Source: Polynucleobacter nymphae (GTDB lineage Bacteria; Pseudomonadota; Gammaproteobacteria; Burkholderiales; Burkholderiaceae). From it: a stretch of DNA of 64,000 bases. The stretch spans positions 62,001 through 126,000 of the forward strand of contig NZ_JACVPA010000001.1 in assembly GCF_018882155.1 (NCBI RefSeq), read 5' to 3'. Positions 29,761 through 40,259 of the stretch are shown in pieces. Below the pieces are notes generated by a model that searched no databases, was not told the DNA's origin, and saw only the letters and a list, made by a program, of their open reading frames with translations. Both the position numbers and the translations under genes were made by a program. The number at the start of each line of letters is the position of its first letter. The first letter of the stretch is position 1.

Positions 29761-30435
29761 GTGGCAAAGAATAAATTTAATAAAAGTTGGTTGCAGGATC
29801 ATCTAAGCGATCCCTATGTGAAGATGGCTCAGAAAGAGGGCTATCGCGCTAGAGCGGTTTATAAGCTCAGTGAAATTGACGAGCAAGATCACCTCATACA
29901 AGCAGGCATGACCATTATTGACTTGGGGAGCGCCCCTGGGAGTTGGTCTCAATACGCACGCAACCGTTTAACTGAACTTGGTAAGAGCAATCCTCAGATT
30001 GAGTCTGGCAAACCCGATGGTCAAATCATTGCCATAGATATCTTGCCCATGGAAGATATTGCTGACGTCAGTTTTATCCAGGGCGACTTTCGGGAGGAAG
30101 AAGGTCTCAATGCCCTCAAAGCACTTTTACCGAAGAGTGCAGAAGGCAAGGTTGATTTGGTTCTATCGGATATGGCGCCAAACCTATCCGGAGTCGGTGT
30201 GGCAGATGCTGCGCGGATGGCCTTTTTGGCTGAGATTGCCCTCGATTTTGCGATAGATCATCTCAAGCCCGAGGGAGCTTTACTGATCAAATGCTTTAAC
30301 GGCAGTGGCTATAGCCAGATCGTGGAATCCTTCAAAAAGGTCTTCAAAACAGTCGCTTCCAGAAAGCCCAAGGCCTCTCGCGCTCGTTCTTCAGAGATCT
30401 TCCTCTTAGGCCGAAACTTAAAACCCCCTAAATAA
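29761..30435 (+). CDS. rlmE: 23S rRNA (uridine-2'-O)-methyltransferase RlmE
   Basis: FtsJ/RrmJ-type methyltransferase, 224 residues, that methylates U2552 of 23S rRNA late in 50S assembly. The K-D-K-E catalytic pattern is recognisable: K in [13 protein letters not shown] and in [11 protein letters not shown] in [15 protein letters not shown] motif ILDLGSAPG-like [14 protein letters not shown] is present. The start is GTG ([14 protein letters not shown], typical). ftsH follows after 190 bases, the same rlmE-ftsH order as in E. coli. Confidence 0.95.
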   Translation: MAKNKFNKSWLQDHLSDPYVKMAQKEGYRARAVYKLSEIDEQDHLIQAGMTIIDLGSAPGSWSQYARNRLTELGKSNPQIESGKPDGQIIAIDILPMEDIADVSFIQGDFREEEGLNALKALLPKSAEGKVDLVLSDMAPNLSGVGVADAARMAFLAEIALDFAIDHLKPEGALLIKCFNGSGYSQIVESFKKVFKTVASRKPKASRARSSEIFLLGRNLKPPK

Positions 30436-30495
30436 GCAGTTAGTAATCACACAGTAGGCACTGAAAATCAGCGCTAAAAGGGATTAGAACCCCCC

Positions 30496-30524
30496 AATAA
30501 CCCCCTTAAATACAGGGGTTTATT
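30496..30524 (+). terminator. Possible hairpin terminator between rlmE and ftsH
   Basis: AATAACCCC and GGGGTTTATT can pair (one bulged T) around an A-rich loop. It is followed by AAATAAATAT rather than a clean T-run, so it may be a weak terminator or an mRNA-stabilising structure before ftsH. Confidence 0.3.
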
Positions 30525-30625
30525 AAATAAATATGCCATTAGACCTTGAAAAAGGGTGGTAGTAGAATCAAATACATAGGAAGCAATGTGCTTATTTCCT
30601 GGATACATCCAGAAAAGGAATTAAC

Positions 30626-32515
30626 TTGAACGGCAATATGAACAGCAATATGTTCCAAAAAATCGGCGTGTGGCTCATCGTGGGCCTGGTGCTATTTACT
30701 GTTTTTAAACAGTTTGATAAGCCCAAGGAACAAACGCAAGTCACGTACTCCCAATTCATGGATGACGCTAAGGCTGGAAAAGTGAAGCGCGTTGATGTAC
30801 AAGGCCGCACATTACAAGTCACGCCAGCTGACGGTACTAAATACTCCATCATTTCTCCAGGGGATATCTGGATGGTGGGTGACTTAATGAAGTACGGCGT
30901 ACAAGTTACTGGTAAAGCAGATGATGAACCCAATATGTTGGTATCTGCTTTGTATTATCTCGGACCAACCTTATTGATCATTGGCTTTTGGTTTTTCATG
31001 ATGCGCCAAATGCAAGGTGGCGGTAAAGGCGGGGCATTCTCCTTTGGTAAATCCAAAGCCCGTCTCATTGATGAAAATAGCAATACTGTTACTTTTGCTG
31101 ATGTTGCTGGTTGCGATGAAGCCAAAGAAGAAGTCTATGAGTTGGTTGACTTCCTGAAAGATCCCCAGAAGTTTCAAAAGCTTGGTGGACGCATTCCGCA
31201 CGGCGTACTACTCGTTGGCCCTCCAGGTACTGGTAAAACCCTCTTGGCACGTGCCATTGCGGGCGAAGCTAAGGTTCCTTTCTTCTCGATCTCGGGTTCT
31301 GATTTCGTAGAAATGTTTGTGGGTGTCGGTGCGTCTCGCGTCCGCGATATGTTTGAGAACGCTAAGAAAAATTCACCGTGCATTATCTTTATTGATGAGA
31401 TCGATGCGGTAGGTCGTCATCGTGGTGCTGGTATGGGCGGCGGTAATGATGAGCGCGAACAAACCTTAAACCAAATGCTCGTTGAGATGGATGGTTTTGA
31501 AAGTAATAGTGGCGTGATCGTTGTGGCTGCTACTAACCGTTCCGATGTATTAGATAAAGCCTTATTGCGTCCAGGTCGTTTCGATCGTCAAGTACACGTA
31601 GGCTTGCCAGACATTCGGGGTCGCGAGCAGATCTTGCAAGTGCATATGCGTAAGGTACCGATTGATCCTGATGTCAATGCTGCAGTACTAGCACGTGGCA
31701 CCCCAGGATTCTCCGGTGCTGACTTAGCCAACTTAGTTAATGAAGCTGCCTTGTTTGCTGCGCGTCGCAATAAACGTTCAGTCGAAATGAAAGACTTTGA
31801 AGACGCTAAAGACAAGATCTATATGGGTCCTGAGCGTAAGTCTGCCGTCATGCGTGAAGAAGAGCGTCGTAATACCGCTTATCACGAGGCTGGCCATGCA
31901 GTTGTAGCTAAGAGCTTGCCTAAGGCAGACCCAGTGCATAAGGTCACCATCATGCCGCGCGGTATGGCATTAGGTGTAACTTGGCAGTTGCCAGAATTTG
32001 ATCGGGTCAATCTGTACAAAGATCGCATGATGGAAGACTTGGCTATTTTGTTTGGTGGCCGTGCTGCAGAAGAAATCTTTTTACACTCGTCGAGTACCGG
32101 TGCCTCCAATGACTTTGAGCGTGCTACTAAACTGGCGCGCGATATGGTGACCCGTTACGGTATGAGTGATAGCTTAGGTACGATGGTTTACGTTGATACT
32201 GAGTCTGAAAGTATTTTCGGGCGCAACAGCACCAAGACCGTTTCTGAGTTGACACAACAAAAAGTGGACTTTGAGATTCGTACGCTGATTGATAGTCAAT
32301 ATGCCTTAGCTAGATCGATTCTAGAAAGTAGTCGCGATAAGGTTGAAGCGATGGTTACTGCTTTGCTCGAATGGGAAACCATTGATGCCGATCAAATTAC
32401 GGACATCATGGAAGGCCGTCCACCGCGTGCACCATTGCCGCCTCCACCGACCATCTTTGGTAACTCTGCTGGCACAACCGGCCCAGCGGCTGGTAGCGCT
32501 CCAGCGACAGCTTAA
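30626..32515 (+). CDS. ftsH: ATP-dependent zinc metalloprotease FtsH
   Basis: Membrane-anchored AAA+ protease, 629 residues, degrading misfolded membrane proteins and regulators such as LpxC. Two membrane helices flank a short periplasmic domain (about 13-32 and 108-128). Walker A GPPGTGKT lies near residue 198, Walker B IIFIDEID follows, and the second region of homology ([20 protein letters not shown]) is complete. The zinc motif HEAGH is at about residue 420. The tail is Pro/Ala-rich. Start chosen at TTG because AAGGAA lies 5 bases upstream; ATG codons at 30638 and 30650 in a repeated MN(S/G)N context are alternatives. Confidence 0.96.
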   Translation: MNGNMNSNMFQKIGVWLIVGLVLFTVFKQFDKPKEQTQVTYSQFMDDAKAGKVKRVDVQGRTLQVTPADGTKYSIISPGDIWMVGDLMKYGVQVTGKADDEPNMLVSALYYLGPTLLIIGFWFFMMRQMQGGGKGGAFSFGKSKARLIDENSNTVTFADVAGCDEAKEEVYELVDFLKDPQKFQKLGGRIPHGVLLVGPPGTGKTLLARAIAGEAKVPFFSISGSDFVEMFVGVGASRVRDMFENAKKNSPCIIFIDEIDAVGRHRGAGMGGGNDEREQTLNQMLVEMDGFESNSGVIVVAATNRSDVLDKALLRPGRFDRQVHVGLPDIRGREQILQVHMRKVPIDPDVNAAVLARGTPGFSGADLANLVNEAALFAARRNKRSVEMKDFEDAKDKIYMGPERKSAVMREEERRNTAYHEAGHAVVAKSLPKADPVHKVTIMPRGMALGVTWQLPEFDRVNLYKDRMMEDLAILFGGRAAEEIFLHSSSTGASNDFERATKLARDMVTRYGMSDSLGTMVYVDTESESIFGRNSTKTVSELTQQKVDFEIRTLIDSQYALARSILESSRDKVEAMVTALLEWETIDADQITDIMEGRPPRAPLPPPPTIFGNSAGTTGPAAGSAPATA

Positions 32516-32536
32516 GCAACAAGACTAGCCGTCTTG

Positions 32537-33400
32537 ATGGATCAGCAAGGCATTTCAGAGATGCCCACAACATGGCGTTGTGGGCGTTTTCTTTTTGACT
32601 TCGCCAAACGTAGACGCCCAGTGGTGATGGGCATTCTCAATGCCACACCAGATTCATTTTCAGATGGCGGTAAATTTAGAACAGCTCAAGATGCGATCGC
32701 TCAAGCAGAGCTGATGATTAAGGGTGGTGTAGACCTGATTGATATTGGTGGTGAATCCACTAGACCAGGAGCGCAGCCAGTAGAACTTCAAGAAGAGCTT
32801 GATCGCGTGCTACCGGTGATTGAAGGGCTCAAAGATTGTGGTGTGCCACTGTCGATTGATACCTATAAAGCAGAAACGATGCGCCAAGCCCTAAGGGCAG
32901 GCGTTGATTGCGTGAATGATATTTGGGCCCTAAGACAAGAGGGTGCAGTAGATGCAGTATTTGAGAGTAAAGATTGTGGAATTGTCTTGATGCACATGCA
33001 ACGTGATCCCCAAACCATGCAATTTAATCCGGAGTATCACGATGTGCTTGCGCAAGTGATGCAGTTTCTCAAAGAGCGCGCAGAACTGCTCACAGCAAAA
33101 GGGGTTGAGAAAAACAGAATCGCCATTGATCCTGGCTTTGGCTTTGGCAAGAGTCTTGAGCACAACCTTTCTATGCTCAAGCATTTTGATCAATTCTCTC
33201 AACTAGGTTACTCAGTACTAGCGGGTATTTCACGTAAATCGATGCTGGGCAAACTCACTGGTAAAGATACTCATCAGCGCTTAGCCCCCAGTGTGGCTGC
33301 AGCCATCATGGCAGCTGATCGTGGTACCAGGATTGTGCGAGTCCACGATGTACCTGAGACGGTAGATGCTTTAAAGCTATGGGAAGCCATTGCTTCCTAG
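32537..33400 (+). CDS. folP: Dihydropteroate synthase
   Basis: TIM-barrel enzyme of folate synthesis joining 6-hydroxymethyl-dihydropterin diphosphate and p-aminobenzoate; target of sulfonamides. Conserved loops are all seen: [32 protein letters not shown], the N/D in [19 protein letters not shown] and SRKSMLG; the closing segment has RIVRVHDV. About 287 residues from the ATG at 32537; another ATG at 32561 ([13 protein letters not shown]), with AAGG ten bases upstream, is also possible. It lies between ftsH and glmM as in E. coli. Confidence 0.95.
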   Translation: MDQQGISEMPTTWRCGRFLFDFAKRRRPVVMGILNATPDSFSDGGKFRTAQDAIAQAELMIKGGVDLIDIGGESTRPGAQPVELQEELDRVLPVIEGLKDCGVPLSIDTYKAETMRQALRAGVDCVNDIWALRQEGAVDAVFESKDCGIVLMHMQRDPQTMQFNPEYHDVLAQVMQFLKERAELLTAKGVEKNRIAIDPGFGFGKSLEHNLSMLKHFDQFSQLGYSVLAGISRKSMLGKLTGKDTHQRLAPSVAAAIMAADRGTRIVRVHDVPETVDALKLWEAIAS

Positions 33401-33432
33401 GCTCTAAGCTTCTCGGTTTTATAATGAACCCT

Positions 33433-34776
33433 ATGAAAAAACAATACTTTGGCACTGATGGCATTCGCGGTGAAGTGGGGCAATTTCCGATTGTTCCCGA
33501 GTTCATGACGCGCTTAGGCTATGCCGCAGGTAAGGTTCTGTCTAAAAATGCAAAAGCGGGTCAACGCTCCAAAGTATTGATTGGCAAAGACACCCGTATT
33601 TCAGGTTATTTATTAGAAGCTGCACTAGAAGCGGGCTTTGCTGCTGCAGGCGTAGATGTCATGCTCTGTGGCCCGATGCCAACTCCTGGCGTGGCTTACC
33701 TGACCAAAGCATTGCGTTTATCAGCAGGGGTTGTGATTTCTGCATCACACAATCCCTATCAAGATAACGGCATTAAGTTTTTCTCGGCCAATGGTGACAA
33801 ATTGGGTGATGAGTTTGAGTTAGCGATTGAGTCAGAGTTAGAAAAACCCATGGGTTGCGTGAGTGCCCAAGAGCTTGGTAAGGCGTTTCGTTTAGATGAT
33901 GCAGCAGGGCGCTATATTGAATTTTGCAAATCAACCTTTCCAGGCGATCTCAATCTCAAGGGACTAAAGCTAGTCATTGATTGCGCCAATGGCGCTGCAT
34001 ATCACACCGCACCGCATGTATTTCATGAGCTGGGTGCAGAAGTCATTTCGATTGGCGTTAATCCAGATGGCAAAAATATTAATGATGGTTGCGGCGCTAC
34101 TGCACCAGCAGCCTTGATTACCAAAGTGAAAGAAGTCAATGCAGATCTTGGCATTGCGCTAGATGGCGATGCTGACCGCCTGCAAATGGTAGACGCCAGT
34201 GGAAGATTGTTTAATGGCGATGAGCTCTTGTATGTACTGGCTAAAGATAGATTAGAGCGTGGTCAGAAGCTTGGTGGAGTCATTGGTACCTTGATGACTA
34301 ATCTTGCGGTTGAGAATGCGATTAAAGAACTGGGCATAGGATTTGAACGGGCCAATGTGGGCGATCGATATGTACTAGAGCTACTCAAACAAAAAGGCTG
34401 GATTATTGGCGGGGAAGGTTCTGGCCACTTACTATGCCTTGATCAGCACTCCACTGGAGACGGTACGATTGCAGCCCTTCAAGTGCTGGCTGCCATGAGT
34501 CAAAATAAAAAGAGTCTTGCTCAATTACTTGAAAAAGTGACTATCTTCCCGCAGGTTCTGCTGAATGTAAAAATCAAATCCAGTTACGACTGGAAGTCTG
34601 ACCAAAAACTCCAGCAGCAGATCACTAAAGTAGAGTCGGATCTTAAAGGCATTGGTAGGGCGCTCATTCGGGCTTCTGGCACTGAGCCGCTCCTACGAGT
34701 AATGATCGAAACTAAGGATGGTAATGTGGCGATGAGCGCCGCTAAAAGCATCGCTGATTTAATTCCGACAGCCTAA
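33433..34776 (+). CDS. glmM: Phosphoglucosamine mutase
   Basis: Converts glucosamine-6-phosphate to glucosamine-1-phosphate for peptidoglycan and LPS precursors; 447 residues. [15 protein letters not shown] at the start, the phosphoserine loop [13 protein letters not shown] (active Ser near residue 105), the metal loop [13 protein letters not shown], the sugar-binding GGEGSGHL and the C-terminal [12 protein letters not shown] are complete. Start at 33433 fits the family best; an in-frame ATG three codons earlier is possible. Ends the ftsH-folP-glmM run; pst genes follow after the PhoB box. Confidence 0.95.
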   Translation: MKKQYFGTDGIRGEVGQFPIVPEFMTRLGYAAGKVLSKNAKAGQRSKVLIGKDTRISGYLLEAALEAGFAAAGVDVMLCGPMPTPGVAYLTKALRLSAGVVISASHNPYQDNGIKFFSANGDKLGDEFELAIESELEKPMGCVSAQELGKAFRLDDAAGRYIEFCKSTFPGDLNLKGLKLVIDCANGAAYHTAPHVFHELGAEVISIGVNPDGKNINDGCGATAPAALITKVKEVNADLGIALDGDADRLQMVDASGRLFNGDELLYVLAKDRLERGQKLGGVIGTLMTNLAVENAIKELGIGFERANVGDRYVLELLKQKGWIIGGEGSGHLLCLDQHSTGDGTIAALQVLAAMSQNKKSLAQLLEKVTIFPQVLLNVKIKSSYDWKSDQKLQQQITKVESDLKGIGRALIRASGTEPLLRVMIETKDGNVAMSAAKSIADLIPTA

Positions 34777-34862
34777 GTCTAATCCCAAGCCTAAGCCATT
34801 AATTTTTCATTTTGACTCTTAAAGATTAATCATAAACTACTGAATTTATTGACTTTTATTTT

Positions 34863-34907
34863 TTGTGACATTCCTGTCATCAAAGCGTCATAGTCCAATC
34901 GTATTGT
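34863..34907 (+). promoter_or_regulatory. PhoB box and promoter of pstS
   Basis: Three half-sites at exact 11-bp steps: TTGTGAC at 34863, CTGTCAT at 34874 and GCGTCAT at 34885. A -10-like TATTGT starts at 34902, ten bases after the last half-site, the spacing usual for PhoB-activated promoters, where the box replaces the -35. It lies about 60-90 bases before the pstS ATG. PhoB and PhoR are encoded 4.6 kb downstream. Confidence 0.85.
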
Positions 34908-34952
34908 CCTTGTATCGCAATGTTGCGTTATTTCTACCCAAGGACTAATCAC

Positions 34953-35975
34953 ATGAAATCTTTCTTGAAAAAAGCACTCGTTATTGGTGCTATTTCGCTA
35001 GCGCCTACAGCATTTGCTGTTGAAATGACAGGCGCCGGATCCTCATTTATTTATCCAGTTTTAAGTAAATGGGCTGAAGCCTACAAAGCTAAAAGTGGCG
35101 ATAGCTTGAACTATCAGTCTATCGGTTCTGGCGGTGGTATCAAGCAGATTAAGGCCAAAACAGTGGACTTTGGTGCAACGGATGCGCCTTTAGCCTTTGA
35201 TGATTTAGAACAACATGGCATGGTTCAATTTCCTGCAATTATTGGTGGGGTAGTCCCAGTTGTAAATATTGATGGTGTTGGTCCAAATCAATTGAAGCTT
35301 TCAGGTGATTTGTTATCCGATATTTTTCAAGGATCTGTAACAGACTGGAGTGATAAGCGTGTTGCGCTATTAAATCCAGGAGTTAAGATTCCTTCAGGCC
35401 CAATTACAGTAGTTACTCGTGCTGATGGTTCTGGCACAACGGCAATTTTTACCAGCTTCTTATCCAAAGCAAGTAGCAACTTTAAAGACGCCGTTGGTTT
35501 TGGTGCTCAGGTTAAATGGCCCGCAGCTTCTACAGTTAGCGGTAAAGGTAATGAGGGTGTTGCTGCGAACGTTGCCCGAATCAAGAATTCTATTGGCTAT
35601 GTTGAGTATGCTTACGCAAAAAAGAATAATTTGAGCTACACACAAGTACGCAATGCTGATGGTGTGATGGTTTCTCCAACCTCTGAATCGTTCGCTGCCG
35701 CTTCTGCCGGAACAGATTGGTCTAAGTTCCCTGGAATGAATACATTTATTACTTATGCATCAGGCGCTAAAGCTTGGCCGATTACTGGCGCAACCTTTGT
35801 CGTTCTCTACAAGAAGCCGGAAAATAAAACTCAAGCAGCTGCAGTATTGAAATTCTTTGACTACTCCTTCAAGGATGGTAAGAAATCTGCATCTGACTTA
35901 GATTACGTTCCAATGCCAGACGCAACAGTTGATTATATTCGTAAGCAAGTATGGTCAAAAGTTGAATCAAAATAA
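34953..35975 (+). CDS. pstS: Phosphate ABC transporter, periplasmic binding protein
   Basis: High-affinity phosphate-binding protein, 340 residues. Signal peptide MKSFLKKALVIGAISLAP with cleavage after AFA; the mature start VEMTGAGSSFIYPVLSKW and the binding loops SIGSGGGIKQI-type, DFGATDAPL and RADGSGTTAIFTSFLS carry the Ser, Thr, Arg and Asp phosphate ligands. AAGGA eight bases upstream of the ATG fixes the start; an in-frame extension upstream would delete the signal peptide logic. First gene of the PhoB-controlled pst operon; a terminator-like hairpin separates it from pstC. Confidence 0.96.
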   Translation: MKSFLKKALVIGAISLAPTAFAVEMTGAGSSFIYPVLSKWAEAYKAKSGDSLNYQSIGSGGGIKQIKAKTVDFGATDAPLAFDDLEQHGMVQFPAIIGGVVPVVNIDGVGPNQLKLSGDLLSDIFQGSVTDWSDKRVALLNPGVKIPSGPITVVTRADGSGTTAIFTSFLSKASSNFKDAVGFGAQVKWPAASTVSGKGNEGVAANVARIKNSIGYVEYAYAKKNNLSYTQVRNADGVMVSPTSESFAAASAGTDWSKFPGMNTFITYASGAKAWPITGATFVVLYKKPENKTQAAAVLKFFDYSFKDGKKSASDLDYVPMPDATVDYIRKQVWSKVESK

Positions 35976-36000
35976 TACGTATATTTATTTATTGATCTTA

Positions 36001-36028
36001 TCAACCCTGAAAATCAGGGTTGATTTTT
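36001..36028 (+). terminator. Intrinsic terminator between pstS and pstC
   Basis: Perfect 10-bp stem TCAACCCTGA / TCAGGGTTGA, loop AAA, then TTTTT. It stands 25 bases after the pstS stop and 22 before the pstC start, so it likely ends most pstS transcripts and gives excess binding protein over the membrane complex. Confidence 0.88.
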
Positions 36029-36050
36029 ACACTTTAGATTAAGTTTAGTT

Positions 36051-37037
36051 ATGAATACTTTGGAATCTGCTGGCGCTTCTACACTGATGGCAGCTAGGAT
36101 TGCTCGTATCCAACGCATCCAAGACTTTCTATTTCATCGTGTTACCCAATTTTTTTCTCTTTCGGTACTCTTCGCACTATTAGGAATCATTGGATCGTTA
36201 TTTATTAATGCATGGCCTGCCTTAAAAGAGTTTGGCCCCCAATTCTTTACTTCTCCGGAGTGGGATATTGTCAATGGTGAATTTGGTGGCTTAATTGCTA
36301 TCTACGGAACTATCGTATCCTCTGTTATTGCTTTATTGATAGCGGTACCCCTGAGTTTTGGCATTGCTTTTTTCCTAACTGAAATCTGCCCACCGCCCCT
36401 AAGACGTCCACTAGGAACAGCAGTTGAGCTGTTGGCAGCGGTACCATCTATTATTTACGGAATGTTTGGATTATTCGTTTTTGCACCGATTTTTGGTGAT
36501 TATATTGAGCCAGCACTACAAGCAACACTAGGTCAAATTCCTATAATTGGAATTTTATTTTCTGGCCCACCAAATGGTATAGGAATGTTATGTGCGGGAT
36601 TAATTCTTGCTCTGATGATCCTGCCATTTATAGCCTCTGTAATGCGTGATGTATTTGAAATTGTTCCTCCTATACTCAAAGAATCAGCCTATGGAATTGG
36701 TTGTACTACTTGGGAAGTGGTACGAAATATTGTTCTGCCGTATACCAAAGCTGGTGTGATCGGTGGGGTGATGCTTGGTCTTGGTAGAGCTCTCGGTGAG
36801 ACGATGGCAGTCACTTTTGTGATTGGTAATGCACAGCGTATTTCTGCATCCCTTTTTGCACCAGGTAGCTCTATTGCATCTACTTTAGCCAACCAATTTG
36901 GCGAAGCAGAGGTTGGTTTACATTATTCATCGCTTTTTGCTCTTGGTCTTGCGTTATTTTTTATTACATTTGTTGTGCTAGCCTTTGCAAAATGGATGTT
37001 AATTAGCATGGAGAAGAAACAAGGCCTTAAAACATGA
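36051..37037 (+). CDS. pstC: Phosphate ABC transporter permease PstC
   Basis: One of two membrane subunits of the Pst phosphate importer, 328 residues with six predicted helices. The permease signature for docking the ATPase is in the [20 protein letters not shown] region, with [18 protein letters not shown] after it, both typical of PstC. N-terminal cytosolic stretch of about 30 residues before the first helix. Overlaps pstA by four bases. Confidence 0.95.
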   Translation: MNTLESAGASTLMAARIARIQRIQDFLFHRVTQFFSLSVLFALLGIIGSLFINAWPALKEFGPQFFTSPEWDIVNGEFGGLIAIYGTIVSSVIALLIAVPLSFGIAFFLTEICPPPLRRPLGTAVELLAAVPSIIYGMFGLFVFAPIFGDYIEPALQATLGQIPIIGILFSGPPNGIGMLCAGLILALMILPFIASVMRDVFEIVPPILKESAYGIGCTTWEVVRNIVLPYTKAGVIGGVMLGLGRALGETMAVTFVIGNAQRISASLFAPGSSIASTLANQFGEAEVGLHYSSLFALGLALFFITFVVLAFAKWMLISMEKKQGLKT

Positions 37038-37900
37038 GTTCAAATATCAATCTGGATATGTCTGTTTTTGCTCGTCGCAAAAGGGTAAATAAAATTGGTT
37101 TAACTCTTTCCATGATTGCAATGGCAATTGGAATGGCTGGTCTTATCTGGATTCTTAGCATTCTGTTCATTAAGGGATTTTCTGCGATCAATCTAAACAT
37201 GTTCATTGCGAGTACTCCAGCTCCAGGTACAGAAGGCGGTGGACTTGCAAATGCTATTGTTGGTAGCCTCATGCTGGTCGGTTCTTGCACTTTTATTAGC
37301 ACTCCCATCGGAGTCTTAGCTGGGCTTTATTTATCTGAATATGGTGATCGCAGCAAAGTTGCTTCACTGACCCGTTTTGTTACGGATATTATGCTTTCAG
37401 CGCCATCTATTGTGATCGGATTATTCGTGTATGCCTTGTATGTTGCTAGGGTTCAACATTTCTCTGGCTGGGCTGGTACGGTCGCTCTAGCACTCATTGC
37501 GATTCCTGTAGTTGTCCGAACCACAGAAAATATGTTACGCCTAGTTCCAGGTAGTTTACGAGAGGCAGCCTATGCTTTAGGTGCGCCTAAATGGAAAGTA
37601 GCTTTCATGATTACACTGCGTGCAGCGCAAAGTGGAATCATGACTGGTATTCTTTTAGCACTGGCAAGAGTTAGCGGTGAAACGGCACCTTTACTTTTTA
37701 CAGCCCTCAGTAACCAATTTTTTTCTACGGATATGAATAAGCCATTGGCAAATTTGCCTGTTGTTATATTCCAATTCGCTATGAGCCCGTACGATAACTG
37801 GGTAAGCTTAGCTTGGGGCGGATCTCTTTTGATTACCTTTGCCGTTCTCGGCTTAAATATTTTGGCGCGAGTGGTATTTCGTGAGAAGGTTCAGGGATGA
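37034..37900 (+). CDS. pstA: Phosphate ABC transporter permease PstA
   Basis: Second membrane subunit of the Pst importer, 288 residues, six helices. The ABC-docking loop reads [23 protein letters not shown], followed by [16 protein letters not shown], characteristic of PstA. ATG overlaps the pstC stop (ATGA) and the gene's own stop overlaps the first ATG of pstB, giving a tightly coupled pstCAB translation unit. Confidence 0.95.
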   Translation: MSSNINLDMSVFARRKRVNKIGLTLSMIAMAIGMAGLIWILSILFIKGFSAINLNMFIASTPAPGTEGGGLANAIVGSLMLVGSCTFISTPIGVLAGLYLSEYGDRSKVASLTRFVTDIMLSAPSIVIGLFVYALYVARVQHFSGWAGTVALALIAIPVVVRTTENMLRLVPGSLREAAYALGAPKWKVAFMITLRAAQSGIMTGILLALARVSGETAPLLFTALSNQFFSTDMNKPLANLPVVIFQFAMSPYDNWVSLAWGGSLLITFAVLGLNILARVVFREKVQG

Positions 37901-38745
37901 TGAGTAATATAAAAACAATGTTTGACTTAAATCAGATCGATAGTCAAGGGGGCGGAGTGGAAACAATAGATCAACAATCAGACCAAGCTGCGATCAATGC
38001 ACTTGAAGTGAGAAATCTCAATTTCTTTTATGGCGCTTTTCAGGGCCTTAAGAATATCAACTTGGATATTGAGCAAGGTAAGGTAACTGCATTTATTGGT
38101 CCTTCAGGCTGTGGCAAATCGACCTTATTGAGAACGCTCAACCGAATGTATGACCTCTATCCAGGTCAGCGTGCTGAAGGCGAAATCAATTTTTATGGCC
38201 AAAATATTCTTGAGCCAGGGCAGGACTTAAACTTGCTACGCTCACGTATTGGCATGGTTTTTCAAAAACCGACTCCGTTTCCAATGTCTATTTATGAGAA
38301 TATTGCCTTTGGTGTGCGCCTTTATGAAAAGCTCTCTCGCTCTGAAATGGACGAGCGAGTTGAATGGGCCCTGAATAAAGCAGCTCTTTGGACAGAATCG
38401 AAAGACAAATTAAACCAAAGTGGCTTGTCATTATCTGGCGGCCAACAACAACGTTTGTGTATTGCTCGGGGTGTTGCTGTTAAACCCTCAGTGATGCTGC
38501 TTGATGAGCCAACTTCAGCATTAGATCCTATTTCGACTGGAAAAATCGAAGAATTGATTAATGAATTGAAGCATGAGTACACCATAGCAATTGTTACTCA
38601 CAATATGCAGCAGGCAGCCCGCGTATCCGATTACACTGCTTATATGTACCTCGGTAGCTTGGTTGAGTTCGGTAAAACTGATGAAATATTTATTAAGCCT
38701 AAGCGTAAAGAAACTGAAGACTATATTACCGGCCGGTTTGGTTAA
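37897..38745 (+). CDS. pstB: Phosphate ABC transporter ATPase PstB
   Basis: ATP-hydrolysing subunit, 282 residues. Walker [10 protein letters not shown] near residue 68, Q-loop in [23 protein letters not shown] signature LSGGQQQRL, Walker [14 protein letters not shown] and the H-switch [11 protein letters not shown]. About 25 extra N-terminal residues precede the conserved core. The second ATG (37900) is equally possible. phoU follows after 13 bases. Confidence 0.96.
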   Translation: MMSNIKTMFDLNQIDSQGGGVETIDQQSDQAAINALEVRNLNFFYGAFQGLKNINLDIEQGKVTAFIGPSGCGKSTLLRTLNRMYDLYPGQRAEGEINFYGQNILEPGQDLNLLRSRIGMVFQKPTPFPMSIYENIAFGVRLYEKLSRSEMDERVEWALNKAALWTESKDKLNQSGLSLSGGQQQRLCIARGVAVKPSVMLLDEPTSALDPISTGKIEELINELKHEYTIAIVTHNMQQAARVSDYTAYMYLGSLVEFGKTDEIFIKPKRKETEDYITGRFG

Positions 38746-38758
38746 TTGGAGACATTAA

Positions 38759-39466
38759 ATGCCTGATAATCACCTTTCATCACAATTTGACGCAGATTTA
38801 AATTCGCTTTCGAGTCGTTTACTCGAAATGGGTGGATTGGTTGAGTCGCAGATCTCAACAGCGATGCGTGCATTCACACAAATGGATCTCGATACTTGCA
38901 ATATTGTTATTGAGAATGAAAAACTGGTTAATGATCTTGAGATTCAAATTGATCTAGCTTGTACTGAATTGATTGCAAGACGTCAGCCTATTGCACGAGA
39001 CTTGCGTTTAGTGATGGCCGTTTCAAAAGCAATCACTAATCTTGAGCGAGCAGGTGACGAAGCAGAACGTGTTGCTAAGCGCACTAAACGCCTTATTGAG
39101 TCAGGCACTCCACATAATATCAATGTGGCTGAGATTCGTCTTTCTGGCCAAATGGCAATCAATCTCTTGCGCCGTAGTTTGGATGCATTTGCACGGTTAG
39201 ATACCATTGCCGCTGCTGATGTTGTAGCTGAGGACCGTCAAATTGATGAGGAGTTCAGAGGTTTTGTTCGCAAACTCATCACTTATATGTCTGAAGACCC
39301 GCATATTATTAGCACCGGTTTAGATATGTTGACCATTGCTAAGGCAATTGAACGTATTGGTGACCATGCCAAGAATATTGCCGAGTTTGTAATTTATATT
39401 GCAAAGGGCTCTGATGTTCGCCATATCCCGCATGAAGATTTAGTGCGCGAAGCCAATAAAGAATAA
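38759..39466 (+). CDS. phoU: Phosphate signalling regulator PhoU
   Basis: A 235-residue all-helical protein with two similar three-helix halves, each with the metal-binding E/D-xxx-D pattern; RDLRLVMAVSKAITNLERAGDEAERVAK in the first half and KAIERIGDHAKNIAE in the second are the family motifs (only short parts quoted match exactly). PhoU links the Pst transporter to PhoR and keeps the regulon off when phosphate is ample. Position between pstB and phoB is usual for betaproteobacteria. Confidence 0.95.
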   Translation: MPDNHLSSQFDADLNSLSSRLLEMGGLVESQISTAMRAFTQMDLDTCNIVIENEKLVNDLEIQIDLACTELIARRQPIARDLRLVMAVSKAITNLERAGDEAERVAKRTKRLIESGTPHNINVAEIRLSGQMAINLLRRSLDAFARLDTIAAADVVAEDRQIDEEFRGFVRKLITYMSEDPHIISTGLDMLTIAKAIERIGDHAKNIAEFVIYIAKGSDVRHIPHEDLVREANKE

Positions 39467-39481
39467 AGCTGAGCATCTGAT

Positions 39482-40195
39482 ATGACTCACCGCATACTAA
39501 TTGTTGAAGATGAGCCATCAATTGCCGAGTTAATTGCAATTAATCTAACGCATGCAGGCTATGAGGTTGAGAAGGCCATGCAAACTGATCTTGCTATTGC
39601 AATAATGAGGGAGCGTTTGCCAAGTCTGGTCATTTTGGATTGGATGTTGCCAGGCAAATCTGGAGTGCAATTTGCTAAAGAGTTACGAGCCAATGATCGG
39701 ACTAGAGGCTTGCCTATCTTGATGTTAACAGCTAAAAGCGAGGAGTCTGATAAGGTATTGGGCTTAGATTCTGGTGCAGATGATTATGTGACTAAGCCTT
39801 TCTCACCCAAGGAATTAATTGCCAGAGTGAGAGCCTTGTTGCGTAGACAAACCCCGCTTGAAGATACCGGACCGCTCACAATCGGCCCCCTGAAGCTGGA
39901 CCCAAGTTCTCATAGAGTCCTAGCGATATGGCCCAATAGTGATCCAAAGCCAATTTCCTTAGGCCCGACAGAATATAGACTCCTTCAATTCTTTATGGCC
40001 AATCCAGAGCGAGTCCATTCTCGTGCTAATTTGCTCGACAAGGTATGGGGTAATGAGGTTTATATTGAAGAGCGTACTGTAGACGTTCATATTAAGCGCC
40101 TCAGGGCCGCATTGACCCCAGTGGACTGTGATCGATTTATCGAGACTGTCAGGGGCAGTGGCTATCGCATTACCAAGACACCAACTGATAATTAG
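39482..40195 (+). CDS. phoB: Phosphate regulon response regulator PhoB
   Basis: OmpR/PhoB-type activator, 237 residues. Receiver domain residues 1-120 with acidic pair near ED10-E11 and phospho-acceptor D53 (ILDWMLPG), signalling T in MLTAKS and K in VTKPFS. The C-terminal winged helix (about 140-235) ends with EERTVDVHIKRLRAAL and VRGSGYRI, the DNA-recognition helix. Expected to bind the boxes listed at 34863, 44504, 46626, 51546 and 52408. phoR follows after 64 bases. Confidence 0.95.
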   Translation: MTHRILIVEDEPSIAELIAINLTHAGYEVEKAMQTDLAIAIMRERLPSLVILDWMLPGKSGVQFAKELRANDRTRGLPILMLTAKSEESDKVLGLDSGADDYVTKPFSPKELIARVRALLRRQTPLEDTGPLTIGPLKLDPSSHRVLAIWPNSDPKPISLGPTEYRLLQFFMANPERVHSRANLLDKVWGNEVYIEERTVDVHIKRLRAALTPVDCDRFIETVRGSGYRITKTPTDN

Positions 40196-40259
40196 AGCAT
40201 CTGTAAAGGTTTATTTGGGGTATTTCGAGGGCATTCTTGAGATAGTCTAAGATTGCAAC

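Noticed and set aside
30540..30600. Heat-shock (sigma-32) promoter for ftsH
   Set aside because: CTTGAA is present at 30544 but no CCCCAT-like -10 follows at the right distance.
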